A DNA stretch of 64,000 nt from JAXHLG01 sp034522495 (GCA_034522495.1 JAXHLG010000002.1:434001-498000); one strand, 5' to 3'. Shown: positions 17,794 to 26,982, numbered from the stretch's first letter. Program-made: numbers and translations. The notes: a model not told the origin generated them from the letters alone.

Positions 17794-19068
17794 ATGAAAA
17801 AATTCAATCTTATGTTCAGCAAGAGCAAGAAAGAGTCCGAAGTGGTTTTGGCTTTGGATATCGGGACAGAGTTTGTCAAAAGCATTATTTTCAAGCCCAT
17901 AGACAACAACCAGAAAGGAATAATTATCGGCGTGGGTACGGCCAGGCAAAAGGTGGGCAACATGACTTCTGGCGCGGTAAGCGATATCAACGGCGTAATA
18001 AAAACCTGCTCCAAATCGATTGAAAAAGCCAAAAATCAGGCCGGCATAGAAGAAGTGAAAGATTGCATAGTCGGAATTGCCGGAGAATTCGTCAAAGGAA
18101 CCACCACCACGGTTCATTACGAAAGAGCCAAGCCGGAAGTAAGAATTGATATGCCGGAGCTGAAAAACATTGTTCAAAAAATCCAATGGAAGGCTCTGGA
18201 AAGAATCAGAAAGCAGTTTTCTTATGAAACCGGCCACAGCGATATTGATGTTAAATTAATCAATGCTTCCATCGTGGGAGTAAAAATCGACGGCTACCGC
18301 GTAACCAATCCGATGGGATTCCAAGGGAAAGACGTTTCCATCGGAATTTTCAACGCTTACGCGCCGATGATTCACTTGGGGGCGATCGAGGCTATTGTCA
18401 AAGAGCTCGGGCTGAAGCTGCATTCAATCGCCGCTGAACCGTATGCTGTAGTTCAAGGCACCGGCTTGAAAGAAAGCCCGGATTTCGGAGGAATTTTTAT
18501 TGATATCGGCGGTGGGACCACGGATGTTGCGGTGGTTAAAAACGGAGGACTTGAAGGAACTTCCATGTTTGCCCTGGGCGGCCGGGCATTCACCAAAAGA
18601 TTAGTGTCCGAATACGGGTTGACTTTTAATCAAGCGGAGGAGTTGAAACTAATGTATGCCAAAAATGAGCTGAAGGACGATGAAGCCGAAGATGTGCACA
18701 AAGTATTGAGAAATGATTGCAAGGTTTGGCTGTCCGGCGTAGAAATAGCTCTGGAAAATTTCTGTTCTTCCAACTTGGATGTTCTGCCGTCTCGAATTTT
18801 TCTTTGCGGAGGAGGAAGCGGATTGCCGGGAATTTATGAGCAATTAAGCTCCGCCGATTGGGTTGGCAATCTTCCTTTTGCAAGCAAGCCGAAAATAAGC
18901 TTTGTTCAGCCCAGGGACATGGTTTATATGGTTGATCAAACCAAGTCTTTGACCAATCCCCAGGATGTAACGCCAATGGGCTTGGCTACGCTTACTCTTG
19001 ACTTGGACGATAAAGACAACGTGATGTCGAGTGTTTTGAAAAGGGCTGTTAAAATAATTCAAAATTAA
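17794..19068 (+). CDS. ftsA: FtsA-like actin-fold cell division protein
   Basis: 424 residues of the actin/Hsp70 ATPase fold: LALDIGTEFVKS (phosphate 1), the SHS2-type insertion of FtsA/PilM (about 85-165), FIDIGGGTTDVAVV (phosphate 2) and FLCGGGSGLPG (adenosine motif). FtsA anchors FtsZ to the membrane through a C-terminal amphipathic helix; the last residues here (VLKRAVKIIQN) could be such a helix. PilM of type IV pili is related but shorter; I favour FtsA. No ftsZ follows. The downstream baseplate-J-like gene starts 9 bases later. Confidence 0.8.
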   Translation: MKKFNLMFSKSKKESEVVLALDIGTEFVKSIIFKPIDNNQKGIIIGVGTARQKVGNMTSGAVSDINGVIKTCSKSIEKAKNQAGIEEVKDCIVGIAGEFVKGTTTTVHYERAKPEVRIDMPELKNIVQKIQWKALERIRKQFSYETGHSDIDVKLINASIVGVKIDGYRVTNPMGFQGKDVSIGIFNAYAPMIHLGAIEAIVKELGLKLHSIAAEPYAVVQGTGLKESPDFGGIFIDIGGGTTDVAVVKNGGLEGTSMFALGGRAFTKRLVSEYGLTFNQAEELKLMYAKNELKDDEAEDVHKVLRNDCKVWLSGVEIALENFCSSNLDVLPSRIFLCGGGSGLPGIYEQLSSADWVGNLPFASKPKISFVQPRDMVYMVDQTKSLTNPQDVTPMGLATLTLDLDDKDNVMSSVLKRAVKIIQN

Positions 19069-19077
19069 TTCATTTTT

Positions 19078-21075
19078 ATGCACAAGACCATCTATATTGA
19101 CGCAGACGAGGAGATTACCAGTATTATAGAAAAAATTGAGATCGAAGAGTCGAGAGAAATTTTTTTAGTGGTTCCCAAAGACGCTATGCTTGTTCAAGGA
19201 GTTGTAAACTTGAAGCTGCTAAAAAAGGAAGCGGAAAAGCTGGGTAAAAAGATAGTGTTGGTTACTTCGGATAAATATGCCAAAAGAGTGATAAAAAGCG
19301 TTGGCTTCCAAACCAAGGACAAAACTTCGCAAGATTTTTCTTCTCAACAAGAAAAGCCTGTTCCGGCAAAAAAAGCAAAGATTAAAGAAGAAGAAGCCCC
19401 TTCACGGCAATCCGAAGAAGATGAAAAAAAACCAGCCAAGCGAACCATAGGCAGTCCGAATTTTTTTGATGGCGACCCGGATGATAATGAAGACATTGAA
19501 GAAGATCGGGCGGGAGAAACCAGTCCAAGCGAAGAAGAGGAGAGGCCGGCCGGCCAAAGAAGTCCAAGCGCCAGAAACGCCAGCTTTTCAAAAAGGCGAA
19601 CTAGAAAACTGCCGGTCCGGGGAGGGTTCATTGCCGACAAAGAAGAGGAGAAAGAAAGAGAAAGAAATGAAGAATCAAGAAGACGAAACAGGGAGGAGAC
19701 CGAGCATTCAGAGAGTTTAAGTCAAACAGAGAATTCAGAGGCCCATCTTTTTAACAAAAAACCCGAAAAGAGAGAAGCCGGCACCGGGAAAACCGAATTT
19801 ATTGATGAAAGCAAGTTGGAAAGTTTTTACAATGGGCATGAGAACTCATCAGGGAGAATGAATAATCGTGGGAGCCTGTTTTCGAAAAACAATAGAAAAG
19901 ATAAGCACAGCAAGCCTTCCGCGGCGAGTCTCTTGTATGGAATTGGAGGATTGGTTTTGCTGGCCGTTTTTTCCTTTGCCGGGTATTGGCTGTACTTCAA
20001 ATTGCCGAGAGTGGACATAGAGATCCATCCCCGATTCAAGGAAGCTTCCGGTAAATTGGAATTGAAAGCCAAGGAGGCCGGGGCGGTTTCTTCTTCGGAC
20101 AAAGCTGTTATTCAAGGGCATTTAAACGACTTTGAAGTAACGCAATCTCAAACATTTCAAGCTACCGGTGAAAAATTCAGCTCGGATAAAGGAAAAGCCA
20201 GGGGAAGAGTTAAAATTTACAATCGCTACTCCGGCCAGAATCAGCCTTTGGTGGCCACCACGAGAGTGCTGTCCGAGGAAGGAAAGCTTTTCAGGCTGAC
20301 CGAGGGGGTGACTGTTCCCGGCATGAAAGGTGAAGAGCCGGGAGTGGTCGAGGCTAAAGTAATTGCCGACGAGCCGGGGGATGAATACAACATTGAACCT
20401 TCTAAATTTACTATTGAGGGATTCAAGGGAGGCCCCAAGTACGAAAAATTCGAAGTTGAATCCGAACAAAAAATGCAAGGAGGGGAAGAAAGCGTGGAAA
20501 ATCAGAAAGTCAAAGCAGTGACAGAGCAAGACATTGACAAAGCCAGGGAAGAAACAGTGGATAAGCTCAAGTCTTCTTTGGCAAGCAAAATAAGATCAAA
20601 AGCGGGCCAAGGGATGATTTTCTTGGAAGGTTCGGCCGAGAAGGAAATTATTGAGAACACTTCCAGCCACCAAGCGGGGGATATCGCTCAAGAGTTTGAA
20701 TATACGGTAAAAGAAAAAGTTAAAATCATCACTTTTAGTGAAAATGAGCTGAACGAACAAATCAAGAAAAGCTTGGGCGCGAAAATGGAAGAAGGCTATG
20801 CTTTTGATAAAATTATTGAAATCGAATATGTCAAAGATATCGCCGATTACGAAAATAAAGAGCTTGACTTAACCGTGGAGGCTCGGGCCGCTTATCGCCC
20901 CCTCATAGAAAAAGAAAAAATAAAAAGCGAACTTAACGGAGAAAAAAGCGAAGAGATAAAACAATATTTATCCACTTTGGACAAAATAGAAAAAGCCGTA
21001 ATAACCTACGACCCGGCTTGGCTGAGCAGCTTTTCTGTAAGGAAGGAAAACATCTCCATCCGGGGGCGCCAGTAG
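19078..21075 (+). CDS. Large single-pass membrane protein, baseplate-J-like outer part
   Basis: 665 residues. The N-terminal domain (1-90: TIYIDADEEITSIIEKIE...) is a conserved cytoplasmic domain followed by a long disordered Glu/Arg-rich linker (95-270), one membrane segment (about 283-303) and a beta-rich outer region (about 310-665). The stretch with VATTRVLSEEGKLFRL and DEYNIEPSKFTIEGF resembles baseplate J/gp47-type domains reported in CPR proteins. It is translationally close to the FtsA-like gene, so a link between the division apparatus and the cell surface is possible (inference). No catalytic motif seen. Confidence 0.6.
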   Translation: MHKTIYIDADEEITSIIEKIEIEESREIFLVVPKDAMLVQGVVNLKLLKKEAEKLGKKIVLVTSDKYAKRVIKSVGFQTKDKTSQDFSSQQEKPVPAKKAKIKEEEAPSRQSEEDEKKPAKRTIGSPNFFDGDPDDNEDIEEDRAGETSPSEEEERPAGQRSPSARNASFSKRRTRKLPVRGGFIADKEEEKERERNEESRRRNREETEHSESLSQTENSEAHLFNKKPEKREAGTGKTEFIDESKLESFYNGHENSSGRMNNRGSLFSKNNRKDKHSKPSAASLLYGIGGLVLLAVFSFAGYWLYFKLPRVDIEIHPRFKEASGKLELKAKEAGAVSSSDKAVIQGHLNDFEVTQSQTFQATGEKFSSDKGKARGRVKIYNRYSGQNQPLVATTRVLSEEGKLFRLTEGVTVPGMKGEEPGVVEAKVIADEPGDEYNIEPSKFTIEGFKGGPKYEKFEVESEQKMQGGEESVENQKVKAVTEQDIDKAREETVDKLKSSLASKIRSKAGQGMIFLEGSAEKEIIENTSSHQAGDIAQEFEYTVKEKVKIITFSENELNEQIKKSLGAKMEEGYAFDKIIEIEYVKDIADYENKELDLTVEARAAYRPLIEKEKIKSELNGEKSEEIKQYLSTLDKIEKAVITYDPAWLSSFSVRKENISIRGRQ

Positions 21076-21370
21076 TAGCAAGGGGCAAATATCAAGGGTT
21101 AAGGGAGAAAACAGTAATTCTCTCTTACTAGTTGTAACGTTTTCTCCCGGCTGAGGGCCTCTCTAAACCCGTCATACTGCCGTTTGTCGTATTTAGGAGA
21201 AGGTTTTGGCTATTAGTTGGAAAAACTGCCTCTCCGGCGCGTAAGGCAAAAGAAGGCCTGTTCTAGCCTTGAGAATGACAAATTTTCTATTTTTCTGCAT
21301 TAGGACTTGATTTGAAATTTGAGCTTTTAGTGTATACTGAATATATTGAATATAAATATACTGAATATAC
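21076..21370. other. Non-coding leader region before infA
   Basis: No gene seen. TATACTGAATATA occurs twice in direct orientation (21333-21345 and 21357-21369) immediately upstream of the -35 box, placed like an activator or operator site for the ribosomal protein operon. Confidence 0.5.
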
Positions 21371-21399
21371 TTGACAAGAAAAAAATAATGGATTAGTAT
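21371..21399 (+). promoter_or_regulatory. Promoter of the infA-rpoA ribosomal operon
   Basis: TTGACA at 21371-21376 and TAGTAT at 21394-21399 with a 17-base spacer, 88 bases before infA. The tandem TATACTGAATATA repeat lies directly upstream. Confidence 0.7.
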
Positions 21400-21486
21400 T
21401 CATTTCAGGCTTGGAATGAGCTTAAAATAATCATTTACCGACTGGTTTTCGGGAAGATTTTTTTTATTGTAGCGATATAAATTATC

Positions 21487-21699
21487 ATGGCTAAAGAAAT
21501 TGTCAAATTAGAAGGAGAGATTGTGGAGCTTCTGCCGAGCACCATGTTTCGGGTAAAGCTTGAAAATGGGCATATCATACTGGCTCATATTTCCGGCAAG
21601 ATGAGAATAAATTTTATAAAATTGATGCCCGGAGACAAAGTGGAGATCGAAATGAGCCCCTACGATTTGACCAAAGGAAGAATAATTAAAAGATTGTAA
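21487..21699 (+). CDS. infA: Translation initiation factor IF-1
   Basis: 70 residues, full length. It has the S1/OB fold with GEIVELLPSTMFRVKLENGH and MSPYDLTKGRIIKR. It binds the 30S A site during initiation. It heads the cluster infA-rpmJ-rpsM-rpsK-rpsD-rpoA, the usual order, and rpmJ begins one base after its stop. Confidence 0.96.
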   Translation: MAKEIVKLEGEIVELLPSTMFRVKLENGHIILAHISGKMRINFIKLMPGDKVEIEMSPYDLTKGRIIKRL

Positions 21700-21700
21700 T

Positions 21701-21814
21701 ATGAAGGTTCAAGCATCCGTTAAAAAAAGATGCGATAAGTGCAAGGTGGTTAAAAGAAAGGGGAGAGTATATGTAGTCTGCAAAAACCCCAGGCACAAGC
21801 AAAGACAAGGTTAA
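21701..21814 (+). CDS. rpmJ: 50S ribosomal protein L36
   Basis: 37 residues (MKVQASVKKRCDKC, then VVCKNPRHKQRQG). The zinc ligands of L36 are intact: two Cys in CDKC, Cys in VVCKN and His in RHKQRQG. It begins one base after infA, so the two are translationally coupled. Confidence 0.95.
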   Translation: MKVQASVKKRCDKCKVVKRKGRVYVVCKNPRHKQRQG

Positions 21815-21874
21815 GGCCTTTTTAAAAACATTTAAGGCTATTTTTTTGTCACTTAATTATAATTATCGAAACTT

Positions 21875-22228
21875 ATGGCTGTTAGAATTGCGCGGGTAAC
21901 TATTCCAAACGAAAAGAGAATAGAAATTGCTCTAACATATATTTACGGAATAGGGCTATCCAGGTCTCAAAAAATTCTGGAGAAGCTTTCCGTTGATGGA
22001 AACAAGAGAACGAAAGACTTGACGGCAGAGGAGATTAACAAGCTCAGAGAAGAACTTGAAAATAGATACACCCTGGAAGGAGAATTGAAAAGGCAGGTTC
22101 AAATGAACGTGAAAAGATTGAAAGAGAACAGTTCCTACAGGGGCAAAAGGCACGTTGCCGGGCTTCCCTCCAGAGGCCAGAGAACCAAAACAAACACCAG
22201 GACGGCCAAAAGGTTTAGGAAAAGATAA
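21875..22228 (+). CDS. rpsM: 30S ribosomal protein S13
   Basis: 117 residues, normal length. ARVTIPNEKRIEIALTYIYG at the start, the helix-turn region and the basic C-terminus RGQRTKTNTRTAKRFRKR are typical. It sits in the 30S head and touches tRNA in the P site. Confidence 0.96.
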   Translation: MAVRIARVTIPNEKRIEIALTYIYGIGLSRSQKILEKLSVDGNKRTKDLTAEEINKLREELENRYTLEGELKRQVQMNVKRLKENSSYRGKRHVAGLPSRGQRTKTNTRTAKRFRKR

Positions 22229-22268
22229 TATCGGCATAAATTAGTAAACAATAATTTTTTGAATAATT

Positions 22269-22901
22269 ATGACTGAAAAAAAGAAGAAAAAAGCGGAAAC
22301 GGCGGAAAACAAGAAGGAAGAAAAGCAAGAATCCGCCAAAAAAGAGCAGAACAAAGAACAATCCGATAGAAAAGAAGAAAAGGCGGAGAAAAGCAAGAGC
22401 GCCAAAAGCGAGGAAGGAAAAAAGACGCAAGACGCTGCAGCTCAGGCTGATCAGCAACAGGACGAGAAGGGAAGCGACCAAGTAAGTGAAGAATCGGAAC
22501 AAAAGGCGGATGCTGTAAAGGTCAAGAGAAAAAAGAAAAGAAGAATTCGAAGACAAGTGCAGAAAGGGCAAGCATTTGTTAAGTCCACCTATAATAATAC
22601 CATGGTGACATTGTGTGATTTGCACGGAAATACGCTGGCATGGTCTTCCTCCGGATTGCTGGGCTTCAAGGGCGCCAAAAAAGCCACCACCTACGCGGCT
22701 TCCCAGGTTGTGAACGATGTGACGGAAAAAGTTCAGAAATACGGGCTGAAAGATTTGGAAGTTTTTGTCAAAGGAGTGGGTTCAGGCAGGGAATCAGCCA
22801 TAAGAACCTTGGCTCAAAAAGGCTTCAATCTGAACATGATCAAGGACAGGACTCCGATTCCTCATAATGGATGCAGACCGCCGAAACCCAGAAGAGTTTA
22901 A
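22269..22901 (+). CDS. rpsK: 30S ribosomal protein S11 with long charged N-terminal extension
   Basis: 210 residues against about 125-130 for normal S11. The S11 core starts near residue 92 (GQAFVKSTYNNTMVTLCD) and ends with the conserved GCRPPKPRRV. The first 90 residues are almost only Lys, Glu, Ala, Gln and Ser and are probably disordered. The ATG at 22269 follows rpsM by 40 bases; no nearer start gives a standard S11. Confidence 0.93.
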   Translation: MTEKKKKKAETAENKKEEKQESAKKEQNKEQSDRKEEKAEKSKSAKSEEGKKTQDAAAQADQQQDEKGSDQVSEESEQKADAVKVKRKKKRRIRRQVQKGQAFVKSTYNNTMVTLCDLHGNTLAWSSSGLLGFKGAKKATTYAASQVVNDVTEKVQKYGLKDLEVFVKGVGSGRESAIRTLAQKGFNLNMIKDRTPIPHNGCRPPKPRRV

Positions 22902-22942
22902 GTTCATAAAATTTAGTAATTTTTAACAGAATATTTTAAAAA

Positions 22943-23578
22943 ATGGCAACAAACGGAGAATCAAAATGCAAATTGTGCAGGAGAGCGGGAGAAAAACTTT
23001 TTCTTAAGGGAGAGAAGTGCGCTACTCCGAAATGCCCCGTAGTAAGAAAACCCTACGCTCCGGGCGTTCATGGCGGCAAAGGCAGGCAAAAAAGCTTAAG
23101 CGAATACGGGAAGCAGCTATTGCAGAAGCAGAAAGTGCGCAGGATTTACGGGGTAAGCGAAAAACAGTTCAGAAAACATCTCAAGGAGGCGACAAGCAAA
23201 AAAGGCGTGGCCGGGGATAATTTGGTGGGAAGACTCGAATTGAGGCTTGACAACGTCGTTTTTCGGCTTGGGTTGGCCGACTCCAGGGCCAGAGCCAGGC
23301 AAATTGTGAAGCACGGTCATTTTATAATAAACGGCAAGAAGCTTGACATTCCATCCGCGTGCTTGAAAGTGGGCGATGAAATTTCCATTAAACAAACCAA
23401 GCTAGAAAAAAAATATTTTGCGGATAAAAAAATGATATTGGGCAAAAATGCAGGTACTCCCAGCTGGCTGAGCCTGGACCCGAAAAAGATGACTGGAAAA
23501 ATATTGGCTGCTCCGGTGAAAGACGAAACTGAAGTAAGCGTGGATATGCAGGAAGTGGTTGAGTTTTATTCCAGGTAA
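22943..23578 (+). CDS. rpsD: 30S ribosomal protein S4
   Basis: 211 residues with the S4 RNA-binding domain (RLDNVVFRLGLADSRARARQ, about 102-121). The N-terminal zinc-binding form is present: CKLCRRAGEKLF and CATPKCPV give four cysteines. S4 starts 30S body assembly and in other bacteria represses this operon. Confidence 0.96.
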   Translation: MATNGESKCKLCRRAGEKLFLKGEKCATPKCPVVRKPYAPGVHGGKGRQKSLSEYGKQLLQKQKVRRIYGVSEKQFRKHLKEATSKKGVAGDNLVGRLELRLDNVVFRLGLADSRARARQIVKHGHFIINGKKLDIPSACLKVGDEISIKQTKLEKKYFADKKMILGKNAGTPSWLSLDPKKMTGKILAAPVKDETEVSVDMQEVVEFYSR

Positions 23579-23650
23579 TTAGAAGTATTAAATTTATTTG
23601 CCGGCGCAATATTTGTTCGGCTAAAGTTTTTTAAAGATTAACAATAAAAA

Positions 23651-24586
23651 ATGTTATCAGTTACACTTCCAGAGTCTCCCAAGTTTGAAAAAATAGACAA
23701 CAACAAAAGCAAGTTTATTGTAGAATCTTGCTACCCGGGCTATGGCATCACCCTGGGAAACGCTCTCAGGAGAGTTTTGTTGTCTTCTTTGGGGGGCAGC
23801 GCCGTAACCGAAGTTAAGATTAAAGGGGTTACGCACGAATTTACCACTTTAAAAAATGTCAAAGAAGACGTAGTGCAGATTGTGCTGAATCTTAAAGATA
23901 TCAGATTCAAGCTGCACGACTCGGACAACGCCGAAGTGAAACTCAAGGCGAAAGGTCAGAAAGAGGTTACCGCCAAAGACATAAAGTTGCCCGCCGGAAT
24001 CGAAATTGCCAATCCCGAGCAGCACATTGCCACTCTGACATCCAAAACGGCCGACTTGGAAATTGATATCAAAGTGGAAAAAGGAGTCGGATATGTGGCC
24101 GTGGAACAGCAAGAAAAAGAAGAAAAAGAATTGGGGGCTATAGCGCTGGATGCGGCTTTCAGTCCCATAAAAAGGGTTAATTTTAGTGTTGACAATATGC
24201 GCGTGGGCAAGAGGACTGATTATGACAAGATTACCTTGGAGGTGGAGACAGACGGAACCATTACGCCGGAGGAGGCTTACGGAGAGGCTGTCGAGGCCTT
24301 GATGTCCCAATTTAATGCTTTGATTGACTTTAAGGAAACAAGCGCTGTCGAAGAAGAGGACGAGGCGGAAGAAGAAAAAGAAGTCAAGCAAAATAAGACC
24401 GAAATATCAGCTCTGGAGCTTTCCACCCGCATTCACAACGTTTTAGAAAGCAACGGCATTAGAACGGTGGAAGATATTTCTTCCATGGCGGAGAAGGAGC
24501 TCAAAGACCTGAGCGGAATGGGAGCCAAGGGAGTGGAGGAAATTAAGAGCGCTATGAAAAGGCTGGGGTATAATTTGGAAGCCTAA
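23651..24586 (+). CDS. rpoA: RNA polymerase alpha subunit
   Basis: 311 residues. N-terminal dimerisation domain with YPGYGITLGNALRRVLLSSL, an acidic linker (about 232-250) and a C-terminal helix-hairpin-helix domain (about 255-311, GIRTVEDISSMAEKEL). It assembles the polymerase core, and its C-terminal domain contacts promoter DNA and activators. A family B repeat begins at the base after its stop codon. Confidence 0.96.
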   Translation: MLSVTLPESPKFEKIDNNKSKFIVESCYPGYGITLGNALRRVLLSSLGGSAVTEVKIKGVTHEFTTLKNVKEDVVQIVLNLKDIRFKLHDSDNAEVKLKAKGQKEVTAKDIKLPAGIEIANPEQHIATLTSKTADLEIDIKVEKGVGYVAVEQQEKEEKELGAIALDAAFSPIKRVNFSVDNMRVGKRTDYDKITLEVETDGTITPEEAYGEAVEALMSQFNALIDFKETSAVEEEDEAEEEKEVKQNKTEISALELSTRIHNVLESNGIRTVEDISSMAEKELKDLSGMGAKGVEEIKSAMKRLGYNLEA

Positions 24587-24702
24587 TTAGGGCCTGCCCC
24601 GCTGCGGGCAAAATATGTAAAATATTTATATTATTAAAGTGGTGCGAAAAATAATTTTTCAGGGGCAGCAGATTTTTTTCAAAAATCAGCAGCCCCTAAT
24701 TA
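24587..24702 (+). repeat. Repeat family B copy 1, inside the ribosomal operon
   Basis: Begins TTAGGGCCTGCCCCGC and ends AATCAGCAGCCCC, flanked by TAA on both sides. It lies between rpoA and rplQ, which are normally adjacent. Internal AAATATTTATATT stretch is shared with the copies at 26773, 31109 and 36162. Confidence 0.82.
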
Positions 24703-24748
24703 CATTGCCCGCCGGGCAAACATAATAAACGATGGTTAAACCTAAATT

Positions 24749-25303
24749 ATGAGAAAAAGAACTAAAGGAAAAAAACTGCAAAGGCAAAAGGGGCAGAGAG
24801 TCGCTTTGCTAAGAACTCTCTTAGTTAGCTTGATTGAAAACAAGAGCATTGTTACCACCTTGCCCAAGGCCAAAGAACTAAAGCCTTTTGCTGAAAAGAA
24901 AGTGACGATTGCCAAAAGAGGCTTAGCCGGAGATGCTCTAACCAAGTTAGCCAAGTTGAGACTTCTGAAAGAAGACTTGCCAAATCAGGAAACAGTGAAG
25001 AAATTATTCGAAATAGCCGAAAGATCCAAGAATAGAAACGGAGGATATGTTCGCATTCTAAAATTAATGCCCAGAAAAAGCGACTCCACCGACTTAGCTT
25101 TAGTTGAATGGGTGGATGGCGGCAAGCGGGAAGAAACTGAAAAGAAAACCAAGGAAAGCAAGAAAAAAGAGGATAAAACCAGGGAAGGCGGCCCAAGCCG
25201 GAAGAAGGCCGAAGAGCAGGGAGGCAAAAAAGAAGAAGCCTCTGGCAAAGCGAAGGAATCCGAGAAGAATAAAACCGGCCAAGAGAAAACCGAAGAAAAA
25301 TAA
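24749..25303 (+). CDS. rplQ: 50S ribosomal protein L17 with charged C-terminal extension
   Basis: 184 residues against about 115-130 for most L17. The core (1-118) is standard, from MRKRTKGKKLQRQKGQRVAL to a conserved end near residue 125. The last 60 residues are a Lys/Glu-rich low-complexity tail, like the head of S11 in the same operon. L17 sits near the polypeptide exit of the 50S subunit. Confidence 0.94.
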   Translation: MRKRTKGKKLQRQKGQRVALLRTLLVSLIENKSIVTTLPKAKELKPFAEKKVTIAKRGLAGDALTKLAKLRLLKEDLPNQETVKKLFEIAERSKNRNGGYVRILKLMPRKSDSTDLALVEWVDGGKREETEKKTKESKKKEDKTREGGPSRKKAEEQGGKKEEASGKAKESEKNKTGQEKTEEK

Positions 25304-25322
25304 CATTTAGAGATGATAAACT

Positions 25323-25727
25323 ATGAATAAGCAAATCAACAATAAGGAAAAATTTGTTTTATACGATGCCAAGGGAGAGATTTTGGGCAGAATAGCGACT
25401 CGTATCGCCAAGGATTTATCCGGAAAAAATGAAGTTAATTATGACCCGAGAATCGGCGGAGATACGCGAGTGGTGGTGATTAATTCAAGCAAGGTAAGGT
25501 TGAGCGGAGAAAAGGACAAGAAAAAAATTTACTGGCGCCACTCCGGCTTTCCGGGAGGAATATACGCCAGGAGTTTTGAAGAAATGAAAGAAAAAGATTC
25601 ACGGGAGATAATACATAAAGCGGTAAAGGGGATGATGCCGAAGAACAAAATATCCAAAGAAGCAATGAAAAGGCTGCGGGTGTTTGAAAGCGAAGAGCAT
25701 CCCTATAAAGATAAGTTTTCCGCATAG
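25323..25727 (+). CDS. rplM: 50S ribosomal protein L13
   Basis: 134 residues. VLYDAKGEILGRIATRIAKD and the GGDTRVVVINSSKVRLSG stretch are typical, with HSGFPGGIYARSFEEM following. It is an early 50S assembly protein. It is paired with rpsI as in most bacteria. Confidence 0.95.
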   Translation: MNKQINNKEKFVLYDAKGEILGRIATRIAKDLSGKNEVNYDPRIGGDTRVVVINSSKVRLSGEKDKKKIYWRHSGFPGGIYARSFEEMKEKDSREIIHKAVKGMMPKNKISKEAMKRLRVFESEEHPYKDKFSA

Positions 25728-25784
25728 AGAAGTTTTGTCTGATCTAAGCGCCGATAAAGAAGATAAGTAAACTATTTTAAATTT

Positions 25785-26192
25785 ATGGCAAAAAAAGATA
25801 AGAAATTTTTTGAAGGCTTGGGGAGAAGAAAAGAAAGCGTGGCCAGAGTTAGGCTGACTGAAACCGAAAAAGATCCCGGCATTTCCATCAATGAGAAAGA
25901 TCTTGAGGTATTTCTGCCTATTCTGGAATTAAAGGAAACGGTTACGGCTCCTCTTAGGGCTACCGGCATGGATAAAAAGTTCGATATTACCGTTCGAGCC
26001 AAGGGAGGCGGAGTGCGAGGCCAAGCGGAAGCTATCAAAATGGGATTGTCCAGGGCTCTGGTCAAATATAATGGCGAATTTCACCAAACTTTAAAAGATT
26101 TGGACTACTTGAAACGCGATTCCAGGCGAAAAGAGCGAAAAAAACCCGGACTCAAAAAAGCCCGAAGGGCCGCCCAGTGGAGAAAAAGATAA
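25785..26192 (+). CDS. rpsI: 30S ribosomal protein S9
   Basis: 135 residues with GLGRRKESVARVRL at the start, GGGVRGQAEAIKMGLSRALV in the middle and the basic tail ending in WRKR; the final arginine of S9 contacts the P-site tRNA. It ends the ribosomal block and is followed by a strong terminator. Confidence 0.95.
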   Translation: MAKKDKKFFEGLGRRKESVARVRLTETEKDPGISINEKDLEVFLPILELKETVTAPLRATGMDKKFDITVRAKGGGVRGQAEAIKMGLSRALVKYNGEFHQTLKDLDYLKRDSRRKERKKPGLKKARRAAQWRKR

Positions 26193-26218
26193 TACTCATG
26201 AATGCAAATTTACGAACT

Positions 26219-26245
26219 AACAGCCCCGTTCAAGGGCTGTTTTTG
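26219..26245 (+). terminator. Intrinsic terminator after rpsI
   Basis: ACAGCCC and GGGCTGT pair around a CGTTCAA loop, followed by TTTTTG. It ends the ribosomal operon. Confidence 0.88.
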
Positions 26246-26309
26246 ATAAATTTTATAACGTTCTAAGAAAAATTATCAAATTTGTTAAGATGTTTATGTG
26301 AGATTCGCC

Positions 26310-26528
26310 AGCATTATTTACAGTTTTACTTCGCTCGGGAATATAAAATTTGAAAGAAAAATCTAGCTCGTCGCGTCGTTCGCGAACGACGTGACTCGCT
26401 TTCTGATTTTCTAACTAAATTTTCTTCCAAGGCTTCAGAAAATTTAGAGAAAATTCCGAACCGCTCAAACAGACGATTTTGTCTTCAAATTTTATATCCC
26501 CTCGCTCTTGTGATGTGTAAACAACGCT
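26310..26528 (+). repeat. Repeat family D copy 1 (219 bp)
   Basis: Imperfect terminal inverted repeats: AGCATTATTTA at the left and TAAACAACGCT at the right, and further inside AAAATTTGAA against TTCAAATTTT. The centre holds the perfect 18-bp palindrome CGTCGTTCGCGAACGACG. A second copy of equal length lies at 41418-41636. Confidence 0.82.
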
Positions 26529-26621
26529 CTGGGTTCTAACAGTTAATATGCTAAAATGTTAAAATGAAAATAACTTGATTTTACAAATTTCGGATATTGG
26601 TTTATTCTATGTTAGAGAAAA

Positions 26622-26951
26622 GAAACCACTAAAGAATGTCATTCTGAACTTGCTTGTCCGGCTTTGACGAGCCGCGTCCGCCTCTGGCGGGACATCAAAA
26701 TCCAATGAATACCAAAAAAGGCCTTGTAAAGAGACTCTGATTTTCATCAGAATGACAAAATTTTCAAAATAATTAGGGCCTGCCCCGCATTGCGGGGCAA
26801 ATAAGGTAAAATATTTATATTTTTAAAGCGGTGGGAAAAATTATTTTGCCTTATTTGTGAGATTTTAGTTAAAATAATTTTTTCCCGCAAAGCGGGAGCA
26901 GCAGATTTTTTTCAAAAATCAGCAGCCCCTAATCAATTCTTCAGTGATTTC
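26622..26951 (+). repeat. Repeat family C copy 2, interrupted by a family B element
   Basis: Starts GAAACCACTAAAGAATGTCA and ends TTCTTCAGTGATTTC, with the family B element 26773-26932 inserted near its right end. Flanks AGAAAA (left) and AGAAAT (right) are a 6-bp target duplication with one mismatch. Confidence 0.85.
26773..26932 (+). repeat. Repeat family B copy 2, nested in family C
   Basis: Element TTAGGGCCTGCC...GCAGCCCC, flanked by TAA on both sides. The uninterrupted sequence AAAATAATCAATTCTTCAG is seen at 40527-40545, so removing this element restores it exactly. Confidence 0.85.
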
Positions 26952-26982
26952 AGAAATACAAACCAATTAAATTAAATGAAAA

